In this document: piece by piece, positions 10,521 to 21,200 of the stretch
Layout of the letters: each line of letters begins with the position of its first letter
Numbering within the stretch: position 1 is the stretch's first letter
From: Alitta virens
Taxonomy: Eukaryota > Annelida > Polychaeta > Phyllodocida > Nereididae
Direction: 5' to 3'
Length of the DNA: 64,000 bases
Assembly (NCBI GenBank): GCA_932294295.1
Contig: OW028575.1
Location: forward strand, 17,240,058-17,304,057
Translations under genes and position numbers: made by a program
The notes under the pieces: model-generated
Database searches by the model: none
The model's input: only the letters and a program-made list of their open reading frames with translations
Told to the model about the DNA's origin: nothing

Positions 10521-11423
10521 TTGAAATTCTAATTTACTCCATAAAACACCGATAGTACTGGTACCCATCATTTGTCGAAATGTATATATTGTTTTTTTGT
10601 TTTTTTATTAATTGCAAATACTATGTTGTATTCTTTGCTGTCAACTTATACAAAAGTGTTGTACATGTATTACTGTCTTTTTATTTTTCAGTCATTGTAC
10701 ATTGCGTTATTGAATGTTGTATTTATTTGTATTTATTGTAAAATAATTTGATATAAAATAATCATGGCTGTGTAACTGTATAACTGTATAACTTCTCCAT
10801 TGTTACATGAATTGTGAAAATAACTTGTCTATTGTATTGTATTATTGAATGTTGCATAAATTGTGAAAATAACTTGTCTATTGTATTGTATTATTGAATG
10901 TTGCATGAATTGCGAAAATAACTTGTGTATTGTATTGTATTATTGAATGTTGCATGAATTACGCAAATAACTTGTAAAATATGAAGGCTTGCATGTAAAC
11001 TAGAATTGTGTCTATTTTAAAGAATGTGATACGAATATTAAGTTTAATTGATATGTAATAAACTCTGAGTTTAGACAGAGCTCTAATGTATTGACATTAT
11101 CAGACTTCTAGTCATAATAATAATAATAATAATAATAAATTTATTTTAAAAGTATTAGCATCGCTGTGTTATTTTTTATTTTATTTTTTTCTGTCCATCT
11201 GTTGAATCATTGATGGAAGAGTCATCCAGGACTAAAGATAATAATAATAATAATAATAGGCCTTTTTATGTTGAAATTCACAGGCACCTTTCTGTTTCTC
11301 AAATATAAAATGATACAAGATTGAATCAAAGTTCAAAAATTTTATTACATCATAAAGAAAAAATTACAGTTTATACACGAGTGTTACATATACTAATATA
11401 CTAATACGAATGAACACGGTAAT
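10521..11423. other. Intergenic, AT-rich, no gene seen
   Basis: It lies between the convergent polB and small minus-strand genes. It holds the 49-bp tandem array (separate entry) and short (AAT)n tracts at about 11118-11140 and 11240-11258. Minus-strand AATAAA-type words near 11150 could serve the small genes. No reading frame of note. Confidence 0.6.
10800..10976. repeat. 49-bp tandem repeat, about 3.5 copies
   Basis: The word TAACTTGT recurs at 10821, 10870, 10919 and 10968, an exact 49-bp period, with unit content TTGTATTGTATTATTGAATG. Copies differ by a few substitutions. It lies in the 3' flank of polB. Confidence 0.9.
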
Positions 11424-11654
11424 TTAAACGGGCGACTGACCACTCTGCATAATTGTGGTTTTCTTTACAACTTTCTGATAGCAAGAATCGATCAGTCTAC
11501 ATGACTGTAGGTCTGGTGGTGAGACAACACATTTTGCTAGAATTTCCCTGGTTCTCTCAATCCCTCCGAGATACACAAAAGTCTCATACACATCGCTCAT
11601 AAAATACAATCTTTTATGATTCAGGGAGACAGCAATTCGTTCTGAAATCCGCAA
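11424..11654 (-). CDS. Small ORF of the virus-like element, unknown
   Basis: A 76-codon frame with no ATG at its beginning; it opens after a TAA and the first in-frame Met is residue 19 (MSDVYETF). It is mixed alpha/beta in character with no membrane segment. It lies 21 bases after the stop of the next small gene in the same direction. It could be a separate gene with a lost start or the displaced C-terminal part of its neighbour. Family not recognised. Confidence 0.35.
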   Translation of the reverse strand: MRISERIAVSLNHKRLYFMSDVYETFVYLGGIERTREILAKCVVSPPDLQSCRLIDSCYQKVVKKTTIMQSGQSPV

Positions 11655-11675
11655 GACTTCACTTTTAAGTACTTT

Positions 11676-12041
11676 TTAAAGGGCTATGTCAATCTCTTCG
11701 CAGGTTGGGGAGTTCATCATCAAGTCAGTCCAGGAATGACCAGTTTTGTCTAGGACCTGGTTGCAGAACACCTGCTCCAAAATTTCCATTTTACTGGCCC
11801 TGTATACATCGAGTTCGATTACGTTATATTCACACTTCTTCTCATTGTCGGGGAGTCCTGCTAGGTAGCCCTTGACGCTGTCTTCACAGTCTTTACGAGT
11901 AGGGTATAAAGTGTGAGACTTCATTCCTCTCTCCTGGACATTCCACTGATAAGCCCTGATGGTTGTAGCTTCCTCGAGATTAGTGGGGCTTCCCTCTACA
12001 TCCTTGGGTGGTGTAATGATGACCTGATAAATATTCTCCAT
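11676..12041 (-). CDS. Small protein with PC4-like N-terminal edge, 121 aa
   Basis: The ATG-started frame gives 121 residues, but coding-like sequence continues upstream in frame to the SINE piece ending at 12147. It includes the stretch TINLRKEEYEKFQAAM, which matches in spacing VHIAKKSFEKLKEAS of the neighbour at 12267-12569. Both resemble the strand-helix end of PC4/p15-type ssDNA-binding proteins; this is a pattern impression only. The rest (about 100 residues, acidic end EEIDIAL) is not recognised. The gene is probably 5'-damaged by the SINE insertion. Co-directional with the other small genes of the element. Confidence 0.4.
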   Translation of the reverse strand: MENIYQVIITPPKDVEGSPTNLEEATTIRAYQWNVQERGMKSHTLYPTRKDCEDSVKGYLAGLPDNEKKCEYNVIELDVYRASKMEILEQVFCNQVLDKTGHSWTDLMMNSPTCEEIDIAL

Positions 12042-12146
12042 TGCAGCCTGGAATTTTTCGTACTCTTCTTTGCGGAGATTAATGGTCTTACTGTGGTGAC
12101 ATTCACTGGTATCTGTGAGTTTTTCCTGTTCAGTCTTCGGATGCAG

Positions 12147-12226
12147 TGAGTGAGTGAGTGATTAGGGCTTTACGTCCTGTATTTCTGCACCAGTTGGGCT
12201 AATTAGGACAGGCAGAGACCATGGCA
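12147..12226 (-). mobile_element. 80-bp 5'-truncated SINE piece with 12-bp target duplication
   Basis: It carries the 3' region of the tRNA-derived SINE (ATTAGGGCTTTACGTCCTG, then GGGCTAATTAGGACAGGC). Flanks CTTCGGATGCAG (12135-12146) and CTTCTGATGCAG (12227-12238) form a 12-bp target duplication with one difference. The tail is (TGAG)n rather than (TG)n. It interrupts the upstream part of the 11676-12041 gene. Confidence 0.8.
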
Positions 12227-12266
12227 CTTCTGATGCAGAAAAGAAACATAGTGTAATGGTTCCTTA

Positions 12267-12569
12267 TCACTCCTCTGAAACTTGGGTTATCATTGCAAAC
12301 TGTCTCTTCGTCAAACAGACTTGGTTAGCTTCACCATTAGTCAGTGAGTTGTAAAGTTCAGCAGAAGCCTCCTTCAGCTTTTCAAATGACTTCTTGGCGA
12401 TGTGGACATTCCTCCATTTGGAAGTGTCACAACTGTAGCGTGACACTGTGACATAGCCCGACTTGTATTGCTGAGCTGAATGAGCAATAACTCGTGTGTG
12501 CTCTGACAGAAAGACAGTCATCTTATTGGATCCTTTAGGAGTCTGAGTGCTAAGTTGGTTGGATGCCAT
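12267..12569 (-). CDS. Small PC4-like protein, 100 aa
   Basis: An intact ATG-to-stop frame with a Ser/Thr-rich N-terminus, then a beta-type stretch (SGYVTVSRYSCDTSKW), then VHIAKKSFEKLKE and a helical end. The arrangement resembles the PC4/p15 coactivator fold (curved sheet followed by a helix that binds single-stranded DNA). Such ssDNA-binding proteins would suit a protein-primed replicating element. The similarity is inferred by eye. The related stretch in the gene at 11676-12041 suggests a duplicated pair. Confidence 0.45.
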   Translation of the reverse strand: MASNQLSTQTPKGSNKMTVFLSEHTRVIAHSAQQYKSGYVTVSRYSCDTSKWRNVHIAKKSFEKLKEASAELYNSLTNGEANQVCLTKRQFAMITQVSEE

Positions 12570-12782
12570 GATGTCGATGGAGAGCTGGTTCGCGTGAGTG
12601 TATAGATAGGTATATCTTCAAATCTTCAAGAGAATACTGACTGCTGACAGAGAGGCCTTATTTATACAACCTGTAGAGTATTCTCAGAGCTGTAGGGCAT
12701 ATCTTGGCCACTAGTCCTTTTGCTGAGAACTTTGACCAATAACATGACAGAATGAGAGCTATAAGCCTCGAGGGCTCTGTAG

Positions 12783-13119
12783 TCAGCTCCTCTTGGACAA
12801 GGTGGGAGCCGGCAGCATTATTCCCATTGATGAGGACAGAAGAGCAGTCCAAAGATTACTGTCTCCATTACCAAGAGACAAATTGACTACATGTGAGGAT
12901 GACAATATAGAGAATTACAACTTGACAAATAAAAATCACTTGATTTTTTGGTATAGTTCTACCAAATATCTTCCACTGACTACCACTGCTCCTCGTAGAA
13001 CTAATGTCTGCATTACTGGAAATTATTGCATCATGAAGATCATGGCTAGCATTTTCATTTTTAACATCTGAAACAATAACTTCGGGTATAAATTCTTCTG
13101 AGACATCCGCTCCCTCCAT
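12783..13119 (-). pseudogene. Small membrane protein of Polinton/adintovirus-type elements, frame-broken
   Basis: An acidic N-terminal ~45 residues, then the block WKIFGRTIPKNQVIF directly before a hydrophobic segment ICQVVILYIVILTC. The frame ends early at 12868. A second frame from about 12895 to the stop at 12783 carries the expected continuation, with an NLSLGNGDSNLW stretch and a second hydrophobic span. One extra base near 12893 explains this. From memory, a small protein of this design is common next to PolB in virus-like elements of cnidarians and arthropods; its role is not known to me. Confidence 0.55.
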
Positions 13120-13139
13120 ATCCTCAATGTTAACTGAAA

Positions 13140-13633
13140 TGATTGGGTAATAACACGTATTCTTATTGTTATTATTATTATTGATATTTAGTCTTTCATT
13201 AAACTAAATTTTCACTAAATGTCAATGCCAGAGGGGGTGAAAGTCCATTTACATTTGGTTGTAGCCGCAGGGCTATGACGTTTTTTTAACGACAGTACAC
13301 ATGTACTTAATGCCCGGGGGGCCACACAAGATCTGAACCTAATAGCCGCAGGCACCTGCAGGGATCCTTTGGTCTTATAGCCTCAGGGGTCGGCATCCCT
13401 TAGAACCTATAAGACAGCTTCTGTAGTTACCTCACATATTGGCGATTGCTATTGCTCAGAAACAAAATATTGGACCTGCAGAAAATCGAGAAGACAAATG
13501 TTGGAGACGACGAATACACGCTTATAACAGCCACATGAAGAAACTGCGTTGTGGAGCAGCGAATTAAATTTCACACTCTTTCTGGATTCCTATGCCAGCC
13601 TGACACCATAATGAAACTGAGCATATCAACATG
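13140..13633. other. Intergenic; no gene seen
   Basis: It contains a short (ATT)n tract near 13165 and otherwise unique-looking sequence between the last element gene and the SINE cluster. A terminal inverted repeat of the virus-like element was looked for here but not recognised. Confidence 0.4.
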
Positions 13634-13820
13634 GAGTGTGTGTGTGTGATTAGGGCTTTACGTCCTGTATTTCTGCACCTGTTGGGCTAATTAGGACAGG
13701 CGGGGACCATGGCAATGAGACGAAGGATGAAACAGCCATCCAACATAGGCTTGACCGGGAATCGAACCCGGGGCCAAGCGGTTGGAAGCCTAGAGTGCTA
13801 CCTCTGAGCCAGGCCCCCGC
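13634..13820 (-). mobile_element. Full-length tRNA-Gly-derived SINE
   Basis: Read on the minus strand it begins GCGGGGGCCTGGCTCAGAGG, with pol III box A-like TGGCTCAGAGGTAGCAC. The anticodon loop CTTCCAA (anticodon TCC, Gly) is followed by a perfect box B GGTTCGATTCC. The body then runs through GGATGGCTGTTTCATCC and CCTGTCCTAATTAGCCC to a 3' tail CGTAAAGCCCTAATCACACA. The tail resembles the 3' end of the LINE at 2893, suggesting mobilisation by that kind of LINE. Partial copies lie at 8396, 12147 and 25711. Confidence 0.85.
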
Positions 13821-13834
13821 ACCCAGGAGTTGAA

Positions 13835-14018
13835 GGTAAAGAATCTGTTGTTTAACGTGGGTGACTTAGCTTGTGGCTATTTTTCAGCTGAGCCCATGAC
13901 ACCTCGGTTTAATGTCTCATGCAAAGGACAGTTAGGTGGTGGAGTGGGATTTGAACCCTAGTCCTGGACAGCTGTCGGTAGCAAAGGTGACTGCTCTAAC
14001 CACTCAGCCAAGTAAGGA
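13835..14018 (-). mobile_element. Second tRNA-derived SINE family
   Basis: On the minus strand CTTGGCTGAGTGGTTAGAGC (box A) and GGGTTCAAATCCCA (box B) lie about 45 bases apart, followed by a ~110-bp body with GAGACATTAAACCGAGG and a tail CCCACGTTAAACAACAG. It is adjacent to, but unlike, the Gly-type SINE. Confidence 0.75.
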
Positions 14019-14019
14019 G

Positions 14020-14185
14020 CATGGGCAAAATCTCAGCTGCCTGTCGTTCAGATGAGTTGTAAAATTTGCAGTCCCTTGTAATCGGTATCTATGCTGAGGC
14101 AAGTAAAAGACCCCACCCACCGGGTAAATGTGTAACGTGGTGTGGACTCCAAGCCTGGTCATCTGCCTCTGCCAGCTAGTCATAT
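14020..14185 (+). repeat. Third SINE-like family, partial
   Basis: It shares CAAGTAAAAGACC...GGGTAAATGTGTAACG and GGTGTGGACTCCAAGCC with copies at 60815-61028 (reverse) and 61895-62010. The tRNA-like head is absent here. Confidence 0.65.
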
Positions 14186-15140
14186 AAGATGAGAATTGAG
14201 GCATTGAACATTAAGCTCCAGCCAAAATTGGTTTTGGCATTCATGAGATGCTGTTCCCCTGGTATCTATGTTGGACCTTGGGATGGGAGTAGCTTATTGT
14301 GGATTTCAGTGCCTTCACTCATTCACTCCATTTTAGGACCTTATGGAAGAAAAGGGGTTCCATTTAGTGGGACCTTATTAATTAGTAGGACACCCTCATG
14401 AATTAAAGCGCATCTACCTATCCATCAAACCCTTGTACATTTTGTGATTCCGTCACACTGGTTTAGGCTTACTTAACAGGCCATAACCAGGTAAATCTCG
14501 ATTGGTTCATTCCGAAATTTGACAGAGGCTAATTGCAGTGACAATTCCATAGCTTAAGCAGAACCGCAGTTACAACTGTACGAAATAAGGTCCGAAAATG
14601 GCGTACTTTCTACTGTGATTCCGTCACGTAACTTTGCACTGGTAAAGCACTAATTCTCGAATATGAAGTGTAGCTAAAACCTGCATTCAGGGAATTGAAG
14701 AGTGACTCTCGTAAATGAATACTAATTGAATGTATACACATGGTTTTGATTGGGATATTGTGGCAATCAGATCATTCCAGTTTTCTGTGGAAATATTCAG
14801 CTTATGGCCTCATTGTGGAGTAAAACCAGTTTTCCACCTATTATCACCCCTTGTGAAGCCTCAAATGCCTTTGAACAGTTGATAATAATTTCATCTGGGA
14901 TTTCTACATGAATACAGATATATTTTGGTTCTAAGGTCGAAACCTATGCATAATAACTTTGACTGCCAGTCTAAACTCCTTTAAATTACCGACTGATGCT
15001 TCTATGACATCTAAACATTTTAGTTGTAATAATTTTAACCAGGTTGTGCCACATACAGCCAAACTTTAAAAAAAATTTTTTCAAAAGCCTGTGCTCTCGT
15101 TTTGGTCATGACTGTTACATATTGAGAATATGAAGACATA
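14186..15140. other. Intergenic; no gene or clear repeat seen
   Basis: Only short chance frames. TGTGATTCCGTCAC-like words recur at about 14441 and 14618, hinting at an old element, but no termini were found. Confidence 0.4.
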
Positions 15141-16809
15141 CAGTGCCTTGCAGAACTGATGGCACCCCATTAAAATCACATTATATTAGCTTGTTTCTCA
15201 AGAGAAATTAGGGCAAGGGAGTGGACAATTATTTGTAACATATATGTGAATGAGTAAGGCTTGATCAGACAAATGATTTTCATAATTGAAAAACCGTTTA
15301 TGAATTACAGCAAAATATATACAAAAATGTGCTTGCAAAAGTAATGGCACCCCACCCATTCTCTTCATTTCATTGACAAATATCATGGTTTAAATGCTAC
15401 AACTGATCACTGTTTGTTGTGTTAGGCAAACATCTAACTGTGAAGATAGGTTAGGAAGTTATTTAAGGTTAATTTTAAGTTTAATGTCCTCGTCTGGCCT
15501 TAATAAAGCCCTTGATGTAATCACAGTCAGTCCACATGTCTTATACCTGGCTGAATTTAAACATGAGGACCAAGGAACACTCAAAAGAGCTGAGAAAACT
15601 CATTGTAAAGAAACACCAGTCTGGCTTGGGATATAAAAAGATAAGCAAACTTCTCTCTGTACCATGCAGCACAGTAAGAAATGTCATCAAGATGTGGCAA
15701 ACAAGAAAATCTGTGGCATCAGCACCAAGATCTGGTTGTCCATGAAAACTTTCACAATGAATGACCTCAAAATTGGTGAGGGATGCAAGAATGAAGCCAT
15801 CAGTGACATTGACTGACCTCAAGAAGTCTGCTGCTGAGGCTGGAACTGAGGTTCATGAGTCAACCATATCAAGGGCACTACACAGGGCAGGCTTGTATGG
15901 ACGTGTGGCACGAAAGAAGCCCCTACTGAAAGCTCATCACAAACAGAGACGCCTAGAATTTGCCCAGGCTCACATGGAAGATTCTCCTCTGCAGTGGTCA
16001 AAAATATTGTGGTCTGATGAGACAAAAATTGAACTTTTTGGGCAAAACCAAAAAAGGTATGTCTGGCGTAAGTCTGGCCAAGAATTTGACCCTCACCACA
16101 GTAAAGTATGGAGGTGGCAGCGTCATGCTGTGGGGGTGTTTTGCAGCAGCAGGCACAGGAAAACTGGTGAGGATTGATGGCATCATGAATGGGGAGAAAT
16201 ATCGCCAGATATTAGAAGAAAACCTCTTTGACAGTGTGAAGGATCTGAGGCTTGGGAGGAACTTCAAGTTTCAACAAGACAACGATCCCAAGCATACTGC
16301 CCGGGCAACCACTGAATGGTTCAGGAGTAAGAAGGTGAAAGTCCTTGAATGGCCCAGTCAGTCCCCTGACCTGAACCCAATCGAAAATATGTGGTACAAA
16401 TTAAAACTGGCTGTTCACAAGAGGTCCCCGCGCAATCTGGATGAATTGGTATCGTATTGCCAGGAAGAATGGCAAAACATTTCACCTCAATACTGCAAAA
16501 AGCTTGTCGATGGCTACCCCAAGAGACTGAAAGCTTTGATTGAGGCAAAAGGTGGTGCAACAAAATATTGAGTGAATTTTGTGACATTTATGTAGTGAGG
16601 TGCCATCACTTATGCAAGAGACTTTTTTTACATTTTTGTCTAATAATCATTTCAACATTGACAGTTGTATAAAATAAAGTATGATTATATCATTTGTATT
16701 CTTATCCATCAATTATACCAATCTAATTTGAAAACACCAGTTTCAACTTCAAGAAAATTACCAAAATGTGTGATTTTCTGAGGGGTGCCATCAGTTTTGC
16801 AAGGCACTG
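15141..16809 (+). mobile_element. Tc1-family DNA transposon, full length, IR/DR type
   Basis: Bounded by TA dinucleotides (15139-15140 and 16810-16811). The 28-bp terminal inverted repeats begin CAGTGCCTTGCA and differ at one position (15141-15168, 16782-16809). A second, inner copy of the end word (AATGGCACCCC near 15345; GGTGCCATCA near 16600) gives the IR/DR layout known from Tc1/Sleeping Beauty-like elements. It encodes one transposase with inactivating changes. Confidence 0.93.
15563..16571 (+). pseudogene. Tc1-family transposase (DD34E), inactive
   Basis: An N-terminal paired-type helix-turn-helix (GLGYKKISKLLSVPCSTV), a second HTH-like part (ESTISRALHRAGLYGR), then the DDE catalytic core: D in WSDETKIELFG, GGGSVMLWG, D in FQQDNDPKHTA and E in NPIENMW. 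This is the DD34E layout of Tc1 transposases, which cut and rejoin element ends at TA. Length (~336 codons) is normal. Two TGA stops at 15743 and 15758 are the kind made by CpG decay of CGA Arg codons. One frame change lies between about 16075 and 16100. The element cannot make active enzyme. Confidence 0.93.
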
Positions 16810-16989
16810 TAGTTGCATGTATGAAGAAATGTCTTATTCCCTGCAGTTGAAACTGATGACAATTCCAGCTCCCATGTAGATCAAGAAGACTCGCATGACG
16901 AAATTCTAACAGATTCTGATATTTATACCAATTAAATTACCAATCAATTTTTATTGCGAGCATATTAAAATTACAGTTAACAACAAAGT

Positions 16990-17180
16990 TAAGGTGTTTA
17001 TGCAGTGCTGACGGGCTTCAATGAGCCAACACTGGACACATTGGCTCAAAATTGGCCTAACATCAAATCATGTCAACGTTAGCCAATGACACGTGGTTGG
17101 CCCAACGTTGGAAGATGCTGTTGGCTCAGCATAAGTGCTTCTGTTGGCCCAATATTGGTGCCACATAGTAATGTTCGCTG
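16990..17180. repeat. Short interspersed repeat with GGCCCAA/TTGGCTCA words
   Basis: Dense reiteration of GTTGGCC, TTGGCTCA and CAACGTTGG in both directions. It resembles the small non-autonomous elements common in invertebrate genomes. Termini are not clear. Confidence 0.4.
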
Positions 17181-18242
17181 GGGTGTGTTTGATGACAATC
17201 ACATGCTGTATATAATACAACATTTTAACTATTTAATAAGAATCACAAGTAACACCCTACATTTTATCATGGAGATATAATTTTACCGAAAACAATCAGA
17301 TGAGAATCACATGCTATGTATAACAGAGCATTTTACACGGATCAACCATATACTCGCATGCTATAAAAAATTCAACAAGCATTTTCCATGACTAACTTCA
17401 TTTGAATGAAAATCACATGCCATTTCTGTCTTGGGATTTTAAATCCAATCTTCAAATTTTGGATGAATTGCATACCATCTCTGGCTGGGCAATTTTTAAT
17501 TTCACATATTTGGGTCAAATGAACTGCAAGTCAAAATTACAGTTCATTACTGTAATACTAAAGAACCGAGCTTGGAGATTAACAGAATTATGTAAGAGCT
17601 GCATAAGATCCAGTTGCATCCACAGGGACTGCCCTTCACAACATGCTTGCATAACAAAGAGGAATTAATTATGTTCACATTGGCTGCAGATAATCAGTCC
17701 ATGTTATGTGCATATCATGCATCTGATAATTTTGATGAGATTCACAGGCCTTTCAGACATGACCTTTTAACAGTAAAAATGAATTTTTAAATAGCACAAA
17801 ATAATCTGAACAAAAAATGTCAACTGCATTTCAACAATTAAATATAAAATCTTACTGGCGGAAAAGCTATTTGTATGTTCATGAAAATGCATTTGTGACT
17901 CGAAGTTATTCATTGATCAGTCAAAAGTCTGCGAAAGCAAGATAAACAACATATATTATTAATAAAGAGCTATTATTGAGTAAATAAATACAATAACTTC
18001 TACTGACATAAAATAAAAGTTTGTACAAAATCTCTACCAATTTACATTCACTGGTACTGCTTAGTAACAGAATATATACACATTCATGTAAGCCATGTTT
18101 ATCACAAATACTATACAAAAAACACACATACTGGCTTTACCATGCATGCCATCATACAAAATCCATGTTCACTGTTCATTCACATTGCAATGTTCCTGAC
18201 AAAGCCGCATCCAAACTAGATCTTCATGAATTGGAACTTGAC
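17181..18242 (-). other. 3' flank / probable 3' UTR of WDR82
   Basis: No coding frame. It lies directly downstream of the WDR82 stop and is AT-rich. A single clear polyadenylation site could not be picked. Confidence 0.4.
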
Positions 18243-21200
18243 TTACTCGTCAATTTGCGGCAGCCAAAAGTTCTGAAAGTGTACAAAATATAATAAATCC
18301 ATTATTCGCAATTAATAAAATTGGTCACACAAATCATGTCCAGCACAATAAAGGAATTACATTGAAGTGAGAACTTACCATTTGATTGCAAGCTGTTGCC
18401 AGCATCATATACTTAGGGTTGAAACGAACGCACTGTATTGGACCAGGGTGGTCACTGTTCATAACACCCACTCTTAACCCCGTCTCAGTGTGCCACACAT
18501 GGACTTTCCCATCAACTGAACCTGATAATAAACAAAACTAATTTAATATATTTGGACCAGGATTCCCTATCCATGAATTAATTAAGCCATAGCTCTGGCG
18601 TGGACCACTTCAGTACCTGAATTATCTGAACAATCAATGTTATTTGGTGTTAGTGTATTTCTTAAGTTGTATTAAGTTTACAATTTTCATGATATTTACA
18701 TTAAAAAACAAAAAAAACAAGGCAAACCAGTAATTACACTAAAATGATGGAGACAGAACTTACCACTGAACACAAACTGAGAATCCGGACTAAAGCAGGC
18801 CTCAAGTGCTAGTCCACGGTTAGTGTGACCCTAAAATGAAAAAAAAAAAAAACTTCTAAATTTCATGCATCTCTTGCGGATGAATTGAAACTTTAACTGT
18901 AAAATATTCAATGCACAACAACCTGAAGGCATCAGGCTATTTTGATAACAGAGAAATCTGCAGATTTTTGAAAGTAAACCAATGCAACAAGAACTCATAC
19001 AACTTTCTTTAATATTGATCAATTGTTATCTCTTTTTTGTTGTCAATATCGGTCCATTCATTACTAAAACCTCCAAATCACATATACGTCTCTGTGACTA
19101 AGACTAAAAAAAATCTGATCATTTCTCTTTTTATGCAAGATATTAAGTTTTGCTGAAGTTTTAATAGAAGAGATATTGTATACTCTAAGGAGTACATGTC
19201 AATCACCCATTGCCATTAATATTGAGTCGGCATTATTCTTCATCTCGATGTGCAGGACACGAATCTGATCTTAGTTTTAGATGGAAGTACAAATGTACAA
19301 CACTTGCCACAAACATAACATACCATGAATGTCTGAATTGGTGCTCCTTGAAATGCATCAATAAGTCTAAGGACATTTCCATTTGTGGCCAACAAAATTA
19401 ACTTTCCATCAGGACTGAATTTCACACTTGTCCACTGGCATTCCTTTTCTTGTTGAAGTTTGAATGTGGAAAATGGACCCTGAAAAATACATCATACTGA
19501 TTCATGTAGCCACTAGAAGCTCACAAAGAGATACTATTAACACATACTGTCAGATCTGTTTCCAACACAGATCTGCATGCTTAGATCTCAGTGTTAGACT
19601 CAGGCCAATTTTAATAGTACAGTGTATAATAATTGAAATTTACCAGGATCATGCACATTCCATATTAAGATAAATGACAATATCGACAGCATTATAAAAC
19701 TATGTTAAATCACTCACTTTGTCAAATGATCGTAAGTCATATAATTTTATGCACTCAGAGTTGATTCCTGCTGCAAAAATAAGCCCTTCAGGATCAAATG
19801 CAGCTGCTGGCCTGCCTGGTAGATTCATGACACCCTGAGGAAAAAGAAAACATGAAAAAATCATGCAACAAAGACATCCATGATATCCACATTCATCAAT
19901 TCACAAATTTTCTTTTAAACGGATATACCGACATGAAGCATACCTGACAATTGGGAGATCGCAAATCCCACAATCTGATGGTCTGATCCAAAGATCCAGA
20001 CAAGAAGGTATCGTCCACAGGAGACATATCCAATGTGACCACTCTTTAAGAAATAATATATCGGTTTTAAAGAGATTGATGACACAAAAAGTAAAAAATT
20101 AGGCAAGACTCCTAAATTTTCTTTTTGTTTCTCAACAAACACACAACTTCACGAGATGAACTTATAAGGAAGTTGACCTACTTTTTAGTATGCCCATGGA
20201 AATAGCGAATATATTTGTTATCATGAAGAGACAGGTATCTGATAGTATCTGCAACAAAAATATTGAAGTATTAGTGCATGCAACATGCAAATCAAAACAA
20301 CAGAGTAAAACATAGGAACAAATGCTTACCGTCGACTTTGGTAGAACTATGTACAGCTGTGTTGAGAGCATGTGTGAAGTGGATGAGATCAACCCCATAT
20401 TTTTTGCTGTGTAATGTTCTTTTAGGTCTGGAAATAGGAACAAAAGCAGGTCAACCCTAACCGTGTTAAATAGTGAAAAAAGTCTGATTATGACCAGTAG
20501 AGCAGACTTCAAACATCACAATAATTCCCCCACGACTGAACTGGCAGTATACATATACGAGGTTATTTCACTGGGGACAACTTGACCATCACCCATGGGG
20601 CAGATCCCACAAACTGACCACGATAAGGCTGGATTAAAAAAAAGTTTTGGTTCCGATTTCATAGCCCCAAAATGTATGGTCAGTAGGTCTACCAAAAACT
20701 TTTTTTTTTTAATCAAGATGTATACTGTATAGTAACGTATTTTGGAACCGTTCAAAAAGGTTGAAAAGTCCATAGAAAAGTTTAGAATGGGGGGTTTCAC
20801 ATATGGTCGGCAGGGAAATCGTAACCAGACAATATTCTTTTATCTGCTTTTAATAATACCTTCTACCCGCTCAGTCAGGTACAGTACAATCAAATTTTGC
20901 CCCCATTTTTCAAAGTTCAAATTGATTATCTTGTGGATTACATTTCATTGCTATTCACCAAAGCCGGGTATGTAGTTTATGCATTCTCCATTTGTGATCT
21001 ATCTTCCACTAGGAGGCTGTAAGTTGCCTTTGCTGAAATTAAATACTTCAGCTTGGCACTCTGATATCACGGTTCTCCAATAAATCATTAAAATACTGAG
21101 CTTAAAAAAGTATGTGAATTTCATGAGGTATGTCACCAGCTGCTGTAACTTTCTTTTTAATTATTAACTAGCGTAAAGGGTATGATACACATAGCCTTAT

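Noticed and set aside
13745..13820. Functional tRNA-Gly gene on the minus strand
   Set aside because: Box A/B and the anticodon loop are present but the acceptor and D stems do not pair well, and the sequence continues into a SINE body and tail.
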